Notes: generated from the sequence alone by a model not told the origin. Numbered from the stretch's first letter, positions 14,168-21,184 are shown. The stretch: 64,000 bases of DNA from Tenacibaculum sp. MAR_2009_124 (GCF_900105455.1 NZ_FNSF01000001.1:1121001-1185000); one strand, 5' to 3'. Numbers and translations are program-made.

Positions 14168-14278
14168 CTTTGAATGTTGTTTAAGGGGCAATAGACAAAG
14201 TTTTCTTTAACTAGTATTCTGCGTATTAACCAAACTTTATTAACTATTCTTTTCAAAAAGTTAATGCGCAGTTCTTTT
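14168..14278 (+). ncRNA. Repeat A copy 3
   Basis: CTTTG/CAAAG stem, the conserved ttgtttaaggggcaatag loop, and stem 2 CTGCGTATTAAC (14219-14230) with GTTAATGCGCAG (14260-14271). Closest to copy 1 at 4028. Confidence 0.55.
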
Positions 14279-14383
14279 ACCTACTATTTTAATGGTTTAT
14301 ACCTATTTGATTCTTAGGGTTTTTACCTATGTATTTCTTTTGAATTTCTTTTTAAATTTATCTCAACTTAAACTTTTCAATTA

Positions 14384-14486
14384 GGGACAATGTTGATTAG
14401 TAAAAGTTGTTAATATATTCTGCGTATTAACCAAACTTGATTTACTAACTTTTTAATCTGTTATGATTTAATACGCAGTTCTTTTT
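14384..14486 (+). ncRNA. Repeat A copy 4, diverged
   Basis: The first stem and its GGGG loop have changed (tagggacaatgttgattag), but stem 2 remains: CTGCGTATTAA (14420-14430) with TTAATACGCAG (14468-14478), followed by ttctttttac. The right arm has A where copies 1 and 3 have G, restoring a U-A pair. The following 14487-14700 holds no supported gene. Confidence 0.45.
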
Positions 14487-14715
14487 ACTACTGTTTAAAT
14501 GTTTAAACCTATTGTTATAAATAATCTTCTTTCTGAAATTTTTAGTCTGATAATTTCAAGACACAGAAGAGTAAAGCTCCTTTTGTACTGAAATAAAATA
14601 TCTGAAACTTGTTTTAACTGATTTAAAGTTTTGCAATTCCTAATAATTATCTCTAATTCTGGTATTGTATACATACTACTCTTTTACTTTATTTTGTTTT
14701 TACTATTTTTACTCT

Positions 14716-14931
14716 ATGGAACACAGCTATGAACAACTTAATATCGAATTTGTAGAAACTCGAAAAGTTTCTCTTTTTACTAAAATGGTTTCAACTGGAT
14801 TGTCTTTAACTCTAGTTGCAATTCCTTTGGTTGAAATTCTTCCTGATTTCAAATACATCTACAATATTTATGATTATTGCATGTATGGTTGTCTGATACC
14901 TATGGGAATTAACTGTTTTCCTTTTTTATAA
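14716..14931 (+). CDS. SYEQL membrane peptide, copy 6 (71 residues)
   Basis: Head MEHSYEQLNIEFVETRKVS, membrane segment about 20-42 (LFTKMVSTGLSLTLVAIPLV), and tail DFKYIYNIYDYCMYGCLIP then MGINCFPFL with three cysteines. The tail type matches copy 4. The start at 14716 is fixed by the conserved head and by TATTTTTA (14704-14711) plus CTCT. A longer frame from 14665 only translates the promoter block. It is followed three bases later by the convergent 78-residue gene. Function unknown. Confidence 0.7.
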   Translation: MEHSYEQLNIEFVETRKVSLFTKMVSTGLSLTLVAIPLVEILPDFKYIYNIYDYCMYGCLIPMGINCFPFL

Positions 14932-14934
14932 AAC

Positions 14935-15171
14935 CTACTGTTTTAATATTTTTTTAGTTTGATTGTATATGTCCAGGACATCATTATGACCAAGCCTAAT
15001 CTTTAATTTTCTCTTATCTGTTTTTAAATGTATTTCCGAATGCAAATGCTCAGCCCACTCACTAACATTAATTTTATCAGTAGATAGCTCTAATGTTTCC
15101 CTAATTGATATTGATGGTTGTGTTTGTTGCTTATTATTTACTCTTGGCGTCGTATTTTCAATTATTGCCAT
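14935..15171 (-). CDS. Hypothetical protein, 78 residues
   Basis: Starts MAIIENTTPRVNNKQQTQPS; the first 30 residues look disordered, then a helical and basic region (KINVSEWAEHLHSEIHLKTD, KRKLKIRLGHNDVLDIYNQT) ends KKILKQ. It is soluble, possibly nucleic-acid or protein binding judging by charge. It is convergent with SYEQL copy 6 and lies just inside the L4 module end. No family recognised. Confidence 0.5.
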   Translation of the reverse strand: MAIIENTTPRVNNKQQTQPSISIRETLELSTDKINVSEWAEHLHSEIHLKTDKRKLKIRLGHNDVLDIYNQTKKILKQ

Positions 15172-15185
15172 AACTACTCTTTATT

Positions 15186-15250
15186 TATAATTCGTTTACT
15201 AAATCTTGGACATAAAAAAAAACACCTTAAAAAAAGGTGCTTTGTGGTAA
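15186..15250 (-). repeat. Module end L4, containing the terminator of the gene at 15270
   Basis: tataattcgtttactaaatc, then ttggacat, a nine-A run, the hairpin CACCTT (15223-15228) with AAGGTG (15234-15239), and tttgtggtaagt. On the minus strand it is an intrinsic terminator with a long T-run. Confidence 0.65.
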
Positions 15251-15269
15251 GTATATTTGAAAATTATCT

Positions 15270-16175
15270 TTAATTTTTATCTTTTAATAATTTCTGAACT
15301 AAAGATTCAAGTTTTTCGATTTTCCTTTGCTGTTCTTTAATTTCAGAATTTTGTTTTTTTAATTCTTCAATTTCTTTTTCTTGCTCAATGGTGTATAATG
15401 TCAGTTCTTCAATTTTCTGTAAAAGTTTAGCATCCATTTCACCTAAATTAATACCATTCTTTTGTACCTCGGATGCACTCGGTATATCTCTTAAATGTCC
15501 TTTCGATTTTATATGTTTTTCAACCTCCTGAAGAGACGGTAGGTCATAATTGTCTTTAAAAACAAAATCAGCCCATGGAGGAGAAACAGCTTTAAAAGTG
15601 GTTGCACTCAATGTACCATTTTGAAAAATTTTAATTCTATTAACACTTGATGCCTTAGGTCGAAATTCTAAGTAATCATTATCACCATATTGTCCTATAT
15701 CCCAAAAATTAGACCCAGTCCCTTTAATTCTAAAAAAAGCCCAATTATTTGCATTTGTATTCTCTAGAAACAATGAAGCTCTAGAATCTCGTATATGTAA
15801 ATCAGCGTCATCACTAGGTAGACCTTTTATACCTAAATTTCCATTTTGTCTTAAAAATAGCCTATTAGCACTTGATGCCTTAGGTCGAAATTCTAAGTAA
15901 TCATTATCACCATATTGTCCTATATCCCAAAAATTAGATCCAGTCCCTTTAATTCTAAAAAAAGCCCAATTATTTGCATTTGTATTCTCTAGAAACAATG
16001 AAGCTCTAGAATCACGTATATGTAAATCAGCGTCTCTATTGGGACTTTCTGTTTTTATTCCAATTCCATTACCTTCTATACTTTTTACTTCTATTTCGGG
16101 AGCATATAACTGAGCTTTAACTCCCAAACTCATTGCCATCATGGCAATGACAGCAATTTTCATTGTTGTTTTCAT
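15270..16175 (-). CDS. Secreted repeat protein with tail-fiber-like C-terminal region, 301 residues
   Basis: The start is set at the ATG at 16173-16175, giving the signal peptide MKTTMKIAVIAMMAMSLGVKAQ, nearly the same as in the gene at 6087-7502; an ATG 36 bases upstream would add residues before it. Two almost identical blocks (each DADLHIRDSRASLFLENTNA, then WAFFRIKGTGSNFWDIGQ and YLEFRPKASS) occupy about residues 40-170. The C-terminal module (ADFVFKDNYDLPSLQEVEKH, DIPSASEVQKNGINLGEMDA) ends in a coiled coil (about 235-301). Only the repeats in the middle differ between the paralogues, so the variable part sits between a fixed export signal and a fixed stalk. Surface or extracellular role inferred. 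Confidence 0.75.
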   Translation of the reverse strand: MKTTMKIAVIAMMAMSLGVKAQLYAPEIEVKSIEGNGIGIKTESPNRDADLHIRDSRASLFLENTNANNWAFFRIKGTGSNFWDIGQYGDNDYLEFRPKASSANRLFLRQNGNLGIKGLPSDDADLHIRDSRASLFLENTNANNWAFFRIKGTGSNFWDIGQYGDNDYLEFRPKASSVNRIKIFQNGTLSATTFKAVSPPWADFVFKDNYDLPSLQEVEKHIKSKGHLRDIPSASEVQKNGINLGEMDAKLLQKIEELTLYTIEQEKEIEELKKQNSEIKEQQRKIEKLESLVQKLLKDKN

Positions 16176-16282
16176 AATAATTAATAATTTTAAAATTGTA
16201 AATATTTGCAATCAATTGAGCATGATTTTCTTTTTGCTCATCAATTTTTGGTAAAGATAATATTTAAACTAAAAGTATTATT

Positions 16283-16342
16283 TACTTACCACAATTATGT
16301 CAAAGAACGTTTTTCCGTTTTTCAGGTATCGGAGAACCTACT
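16283..16342 (+). repeat. Repeat C next to module 4
   Basis: cttaccacaattatgtcaaa, then tttttccgtttttcaggta and tcggagaacctactg. It lies upstream of the minus-strand gene at 15270-16175 and directly upstream of the plus-strand gene at 16371, so it sits at the junction of two divergent units. Confidence 0.6.
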
Positions 16343-16357
16343 GTTTTATTGTTTACT

Positions 16358-16365
16358 TATATTTG
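16358..16365 (+). promoter_or_regulatory. Promoter -7 box of the 116-residue membrane protein, leaderless
   Basis: TATATTTG is an exact TAnnTTTG match. It is followed by CCCCC and then the ATG at 16371, so the mRNA would start at or inside the first codons. Confidence 0.6.
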
Positions 16366-16370
16366 CCCCC

Positions 16371-16721
16371 ATGAAATTTATGTCAAAGAAAAAATTGGGA
16401 GCATTATTATTGCTAATAGGATTACTAATGGTAGTCAGTTTTAAGTTATCAACGTATTTAGATTCAATTATAAAACCGGTAATGTTTAAGGATAACGCGA
16501 TTATTGTAACAAATAAAGTCAATAGCTCCAATACTACTAGAATACTGGGATTAACTGTTGTCCTACCTCTATTTAGCTTTTTTCTATCATTGTTTCTAAG
16601 TTTTATTCCATATAAGAACCTTAAGTGGTCTGAGAAATATTTAGCTTTCGGTTTATTTACAACTTTCATTTTTTTGATTATATCTGTAGTATCCTTATCA
16701 TTAAAAATCATATTGCTTTAA
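16371..16721 (+). CDS. Hypothetical three-span membrane protein, 116 residues
   Basis: Starts MKFMSKKKLGALLLLIGLLM. Helices are at about 8-26, 58-78 (LGLTVVLPLFSFFLSLFLSF) and 92-114 (FGLFTTFIFLIISVVSLSLK), with a loop of about 30 residues (VMFKDNAIIVTNKVNSSNTT) between the first two. The start is chosen at 16371 because the promoter box TATATTTG ends five bases before it; a longer frame from 16206 would run through repeat C and the promoter. Family not recognised. It lies 113 bases before the second double-glycine peptide and could be its membrane partner or immunity protein, which is only a suggestion. Confidence 0.6.
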   Translation: MKFMSKKKLGALLLLIGLLMVVSFKLSTYLDSIIKPVMFKDNAIIVTNKVNSSNTTRILGLTVVLPLFSFFLSLFLSFIPYKNLKWSEKYLAFGLFTTFIFLIISVVSLSLKIILL

Positions 16722-16834
16722 TTACACATTTAATATTCCAATCATCGTTTATACATTTATTCCTTACCTTTTTGAAGTTTACACCATTTGTGTCTCTTTT
16801 CTCGTTTCTTTTGAGTAAGTTAAAATTTATTAAG

Positions 16835-17038
16835 ATGTTAAAATCAATTTCGAAATTAGGTTCAGTATTAAATAAAGCTGAACAGCAGTCTATTAGTGGA
16901 GGTCGCGTAAAATGTACGTATCCTGATGGAACAGGGTGGGATTTAGATTATAGATCCGAACAATCTGAATTTTTAGCTGGAGACCATTGTGTAAAAACAG
17001 GTGGAACGGTTGAATTTTATGAAGGTCTAATGCAATAA
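16835..17038 (+). CDS. Double-glycine-leader peptide precursor, 67 residues
   Basis: Leader MLKSISKLGSVLNKAEQQSI, then SGG, closely matches the leader of the peptide at 5396 (MLKNISNLGKPLNKNEQLSI, NGG). The predicted mature part of about 44 residues (RVKCTYPDGTGWDLDYRSEQ...) has two Cys, many Gly and acidic residues, and ends YEGLMQ; it is unlike the other mature part. The ATG at 16835 is chosen over 16772 by the leader. A terminator hairpin follows. Conserved leader with a diverse core is expected for peptides exported by a shared machinery, which is not in the window. Confidence 0.75.
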   Translation: MLKSISKLGSVLNKAEQQSISGGRVKCTYPDGTGWDLDYRSEQSEFLAGDHCVKTGGTVEFYEGLMQ

Positions 17039-17052
17039 ATTTTTTAAGTAGA

Positions 17053-17076
17053 AGGCGAGCTAAGGTTCGCTTTTTT
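17053..17076 (+). terminator. Intrinsic terminator of the second double-glycine peptide
   Basis: GCGAGC (17055-17060), TAAG, GTTCGC (17065-17070), then six T. It is the same stem as at 5605 with one G-U pair, so both peptide genes carry related terminators. Confidence 0.8.
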
Positions 17077-17194
17077 CAATTGATAATGTGTATCAAAATA
17101 ACCTTATTCCAATTCTTTATATTTTGATATTGTTCTTTGTAATTTGATTTAAAGTAGTTTGTGAATCACTAGTATATTAGGTATTTGGACAGTA

Positions 17195-17794
17195 TCAGTA
17201 ATACAATCTAAAATCAAGTAGTTTACAAAGTTTATAATGCTTTTGATGTAACTCTTCCACCACATCTAACATATTATCGTCTTCATTAAACAAATTAAAA
17301 AATACGATATCAAGATTTGCACTGGCAATTCCATTAAATTCATTACCATAGCCAGAAATAGCTTTGGCTCCCGTAATATCTAGAAAATACTGTGCTTCTT
17401 CCTGGTCTAAATCGAGAACTTTGGCGTTTGAAAAATGCAGTACTTTGTTATTTAACCTTCCTTCAAAAATCTCAGCAATTTCTTGTAAACTATAGTAGTA
17501 ATTGTTTAAACAAATACTATTGGCTTCACCTGTCATTACCAAATAGATAATTTCATAGTTTTTAAAATGATGATCATCCAAAACCAATGTATTTAAGCTA
17601 GCCTCTAAGCCCTCAATAGAGTCACAAGTTTTATGAATGCTTGCGATTCCATAATGCATGGTTAGTTCCTCTAATTTGTGTTGTGTTTGGGTAACCTCGT
17701 CCATTTCTATATCATCGACAGCTTCTAAACAGAAAATAAAATAATCTGCATCAATGATTTGTTTTTGGGGTAACTGCTGTTTTTTCTCTAACAA
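17195..17794 (-). CDS. Conserved hypothetical protein, 199 residues, probably DUF6642
   Basis: Soluble, no signal peptide. The sequence DADYFIFCLEAVDDIEMDEV, TCDSIEGLEASLNTLVLDD, YEIIYLVMTGEANSICL, YYYSLQEIAEIFEGRL and LDFRLYY at the C-terminus matches my memory of the Flavobacterial DUF6642 proteins along its whole length. The function of that family is not known. It is alone between the accessory island and the flavoenzyme locus, on the same strand as the latter but separated by a cluster of hairpins. The family name is from memory and should be treated as likely, not certain. Confidence 0.6.
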   Translation of the reverse strand: MLEKKQQLPQKQIIDADYFIFCLEAVDDIEMDEVTQTQHKLEELTMHYGIASIHKTCDSIEGLEASLNTLVLDDHHFKNYEIIYLVMTGEANSICLNNYYYSLQEIAEIFEGRLNNKVLHFSNAKVLDLDQEEAQYFLDITGAKAISGYGNEFNGIASANLDIVFFNLFNEDDNMLDVVEELHQKHYKLCKLLDFRLYY

Positions 17795-17914
17795 ATTTCA
17801 AGATTTATAAGAAATATAATACAAAAATAAAACAACTCTTTTATTTTTTAAAATATCTGATATAAAAGATATTGTATTAACCCCCTCTACTTTTATCTTT
17901 TTTAATTCAAAAAA

Positions 17915-18080
17915 TAATTCTCTTGAGGCGGACCTCAAGAGAATTAAATATAGAACTCATTTAAACTTTTTGAGTTTAAATGAGTTCATAGTATGAATGA
18001 TACTCTATATCATGGAAGTATAGGAGTTCAGAGAAAATCTTTTTAAAACCTTCAATACAAATTTCTTGTATTTGAACTCC
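17915..18080. other. Cluster of four consecutive hairpins
   Basis: Hairpin 1: TAATTCTCTTGAGG (17915-17928) with CCTCAAGAGAATTA (17933-17946), 14 perfect pairs. Hairpin 2: GAACTCATTTAAACT (17953-17967) with AGTTTAAATGAGTTC (17973-17987), 15 perfect pairs. Hairpin 3: ATGATA/TATCAT (17997-18013). Hairpin 4: GGAGTTCA (18023-18030) with TGAACTCC (18073-18080), enclosing AATACAA/TTGTATT (18054-18072). None has a long T-tract, so these are not ordinary intrinsic terminators. They fill the gap downstream of the 1028-residue oxidase gene. Confidence 0.7.
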
Positions 18081-18097
18081 CGGTTATCGATGTTTAA

Positions 18098-21000
18098 TTA
18101 AACAGTCTCAATGATAGGAAGTTCGTATTCCCATCCTAAAAAGTAATCAGTAGGAATCCAACTAGGACGTTGTAAATTGTAGCGATGAAGCATTACCTTT
18201 TCGGCTTCACAAAAAGCTCCTTCAACCCAACCTTGTTGGTCTGAATAGGCTTCTCCAACAATAAAAACACGTTCATTGGGCTGTGGTTGTCGTATTTCTG
18301 GCATTTTATCAGCTACAACAAACCCTGCTTTCCAAGCATGGTAACCTCCTCCATAAGGATCATGACTCCAATCTTTATAGGCAGAAGTATATGGTTCAGG
18401 AATATTATCAGTACCATGCATTTCTCTTACTTCTTTCATAACTTCGGCAACCATACTTTTAGTTGCAGGAGGTACTTCTTTTTCTAGATACTCTTGAAGT
18501 CGTTTTCGTCGTGTAGCTGTTGCCGACAAATAATCTGTAGTTTTTGTTTCAAATAATTCATCATTTTCCATGGCTTTCCAAAAAGAAACTGTTCTCATGT
18601 CATTATAACTAGCCAAAAACAATGAATGATTATTGGCATCAGTTCCAAAATAGTAACATTGTCGCATAGGCAAATCGGTTACTGATGGCGATTGATAATT
18701 GGCTGGATCTATTGGCCACCAAGGATATTCGAAACCTAATAGAATTTTTAAAGCAGGTTCATTCATTACGGATTTAATATTTTGATGTAATGCTTTGCTT
18801 TCTTGTTCGAATGGATTAAATAAGAAATTACTTTGATCTAATAATTCTAAAGATCTTCGCGGCATTCCTAAAATAATATCATCTGCATAAGCAACCCATT
18901 GGTTGGCTTTGTTACGTACTTGATAATTATGCTTTTCTCCAGTGGCAACATTTTCAAAAATAAGTTTGTATTTTCTATCGGTTGGATCATTTGCAGTAGT
19001 TTTTTCGAAATTTACTAATACGTTATTAGGCTTTATTGTTCCTCCAGCATTTATAAAATTATTTGCCGTAACTCTTAACACTTTATCAAAACCACCTTCA
19101 ATAGTATTATAGGTAACGTCATCATCAGAAAAATCACCTACCATATACGGAAATGCTTCAGCAGCATTCCAGTTGATAGTATTGGAATAATAACCACCTG
19201 CATTTGCTAAAAATTCATAGCACTCTTGAGAGCTTTGATCTTTTAATAAGTTCCAAAACCCTATTTCATAGACCTTCATTTTATAAAAAGGACCGTCAAA
19301 ATTATAGACTAAATCTCTTTTTACACGTCTCCACTCTTCTTGTGGATCTGAACTGTTTTGTATAGCCTCGATACTTTCGCCATCGGCCTTTAAAACAGTA
19401 TTTATAATATCATTGAAAACATAATTAGCAGATTTTCCCTGATATTTTAGTTCTACATCATATCTGGTTTTAAAACCGGGAACATCATAATCTTCTGCAT
19501 GATAACGTTGTTTTCTTAAATAAATTAGTTGATTTCCAGAATCTCCCATTTCAAAAGGAATGGATTTTAACAATCCGTCTGTTTGATATTTATCTATAAG
19601 TCCCGTGATAATTTTTTGAGTATCCATATAGCGCATTCCTCCAAGTTCGGCTGTAACTTCCATTCCAGGTAATTCTACCGAATCTAAACGCCCACAAATA
19701 CGATCACTTGCTTCGAAAATAGTTACTTTTAGGTTTAATGGATTTCCATCGACATCTACCCCTGTTCGTAGTCGATATCCAGAATATAACCCCGAGGCTC
19801 CAGCACCTACAATAGCGACATCTAAATCTAAGCCTGGCTCAGGGGTACTAGAAAATTTTTTATGGCCTTTATGAGTGGGTTTCGTTGTTTCTGCTTCAGA
19901 AGACCTCAGTAATTGTTTTTTACTTTCTTTTTTATGTAAATGTGGCGCATAGGTATCAAATGGAAATTTCCAATCAATAGTCATATAATCTAAAAAGTAA
20001 TTATCTTCTTCAGAAAGAGTATTCAATAACATTTTAGAAATTAAATCTCCAAGTGTAGGTATAAACTTTGCAGCCCAACCAGCCGTATATACTACTATGT
20101 TTTTATTGTTACTGATGGTATTGGGTAGATAATCTAACAATATTTCATTTTCTGATTTTGATATGGCAACCATACATGTTGAGAGCAATGATGCTTTTGG
20201 TTCAAGACCAGGCATATGATTTTTCACCCAATCTGTAGTATATCCAATATTTTTTAAATCTGGTTGATGTGTACTCTCTGAAGGATGATCTATAATTTCA
20301 TCTGCTACAGCATTCGCAACACGAACATACCCTGGATTTGCCCAAGGCACTTCATTAAATCCATAGAACAATCCTGTTTCATTATTTTCATAAACATAAT
20401 AAGTAGTTCCTATTTCTGCTATTTCTGGATCTAGGATTTTATAATAAGAAGAAGACATTGTCCAAATATCAATATCAACTTTTAAACCAAAATGACGTAC
20501 AAGATCATTGATGTATGGTCCAGGTGTTAATGCTAATTTTTCAGTTTTATAACGAACGATGTCTTCTGAATTGTTCTTGTTTTTAACGGTAACATAAATA
20601 TCATCATTTGAAAGTGATTCAATATCTATTACTTCTGTAAAGTCTTTTAAAACTACATTCTCATTTTTTTGTAGCTCAGCCAACATAAACTCTTGAGTGG
20701 CTGCAATATCTAATATTCCTCCATCTGCTTGAAAGAACCCCTCATAATCAAGTGGAAGATCTTTAAAATTGAATCTATCCATAATTTCTTCACCACTTTT
20801 AAAGGGGGCGTAAGGTATACCTAACTCATCCATTACTTCTATGGCATCGTTTATTCCTCCTTCTGAAGAATTTAACTCTGGGTCACCGAACCATAAGGCA
20901 CCTACCTGTTCCAGTAGTTCTTGGCGAGAAGCTTCATTAAAATCGAGCCACTGATCCTTTGCGCGCAAAGCCAGTTTTGCCATGGGTACAGTATCGTATT

Positions 21001-21184
21001 GTACACGAAATTGACGAGATTTCCCTGCGGAACTCACTTCGTCATTTACAAATTTAAATTGTTCTACTACAAGTATCTTTTTTGTAGAGTCTTGTTTACT
21101 TAGGTGATATGCAGATGATAATCCAATTGGACCACCCCCTATTACAATCACATCAAATTCTTGTTCTTTTGTTTGGTTTTTCAT
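18098..21184 (-). CDS. Fusion of a sarcosine-oxidase-like and an amine-oxidase-like flavoprotein, 1028 residues
   Basis: The N-terminal unit (about 10-410) is a DAO/monomeric sarcosine oxidase-type FAD enzyme: nucleotide-binding motif IGGGPIG at 15-21, and CMVAISKSENE at about 337, where Cys337 lines up with the cysteine that binds FAD covalently in that family. A linker rich in Lys and Ser (about 415-450) follows. The C-terminal unit (about 453-1028) is a flavin amine oxidase or L-amino-acid oxidase: VGAGASG at 459-465, LGGMRYM near 515 and VEGAFCEAEKV near 1000. Each unit would oxidise an amine or amino acid, giving imine and peroxide. No signal peptide. It is 709 bases downstream of the three-gene operon and has its own upstream region. 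The two-flavin fusion is unusual; the substrate is not deducible. Confidence 0.8.
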   Translation of the reverse strand: MKNQTKEQEFDVIVIGGGPIGLSSAYHLSKQDSTKKILVVEQFKFVNDEVSSAGKSRQFRVQYDTVPMAKLALRAKDQWLDFNEASRQELLEQVGALWFGDPELNSSEGGINDAIEVMDELGIPYAPFKSGEEIMDRFNFKDLPLDYEGFFQADGGILDIAATQEFMLAELQKNENVVLKDFTEVIDIESLSNDDIYVTVKNKNNSEDIVRYKTEKLALTPGPYINDLVRHFGLKVDIDIWTMSSSYYKILDPEIAEIGTTYYVYENNETGLFYGFNEVPWANPGYVRVANAVADEIIDHPSESTHQPDLKNIGYTTDWVKNHMPGLEPKASLLSTCMVAISKSENEILLDYLPNTISNNKNIVVYTAGWAAKFIPTLGDLISKMLLNTLSEEDNYFLDYMTIDWKFPFDTYAPHLHKKESKKQLLRSSEAETTKPTHKGHKKFSSTPEPGLDLDVAIVGAGASGLYSGYRLRTGVDVDGNPLNLKVTIFEASDRICGRLDSVELPGMEVTAELGGMRYMDTQKIITGLIDKYQTDGLLKSIPFEMGDSGNQLIYLRKQRYHAEDYDVPGFKTRYDVELKYQGKSANYVFNDIINTVLKADGESIEAIQNSSDPQEEWRRVKRDLVYNFDGPFYKMKVYEIGFWNLLKDQSSQECYEFLANAGGYYSNTINWNAAEAFPYMVGDFSDDDVTYNTIEGGFDKVLRVTANNFINAGGTIKPNNVLVNFEKTTANDPTDRKYKLIFENVATGEKHNYQVRNKANQWVAYADDIILGMPRRSLELLDQSNFLFNPFEQESKALHQNIKSVMNEPALKILLGFEYPWWPIDPANYQSPSVTDLPMRQCYYFGTDANNHSLFLASYNDMRTVSFWKAMENDELFETKTTDYLSATATRRKRLQEYLEKEVPPATKSMVAEVMKEVREMHGTDNIPEPYTSAYKDWSHDPYGGGYHAWKAGFVVADKMPEIRQPQPNERVFIVGEAYSDQQGWVEGAFCEAEKVMLHRYNLQRPSWIPTDYFLGWEYELPIIETV

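Larger units (their letters stand above)
13872..14276 (+). repeat. Segmental duplication D, copy 2
   Basis: Second copy of 12012-12415. It carries small RNA E, repeat B hairpins and repeat A in the same order. Between the two copies lie SYEQL copy 5, the GC-rich hairpin and the four-gene minus-strand cluster, so the copies bracket a 1.5 kb segment as direct repeats. Confidence 0.7.

Noticed and set aside
7635..14278. Repeated units as a CRISPR array
   Set aside because: Repeats are long, of several kinds, separated by genes, and have no regular spacers; no cas gene is present.
4028..14486. Repeat A hairpins as integron attC sites between small gene cassettes
   Set aside because: The arrangement of small genes and repeats is suggestive, but the stems lack the RYYYAAC and GTTRRRY core sites at the right places and no integrase is visible.
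6087..16175. Prophage, based on tail-fiber-like proteins
   Set aside because: Both proteins have signal peptides and there are no capsid, terminase, portal or lysis genes nearby.
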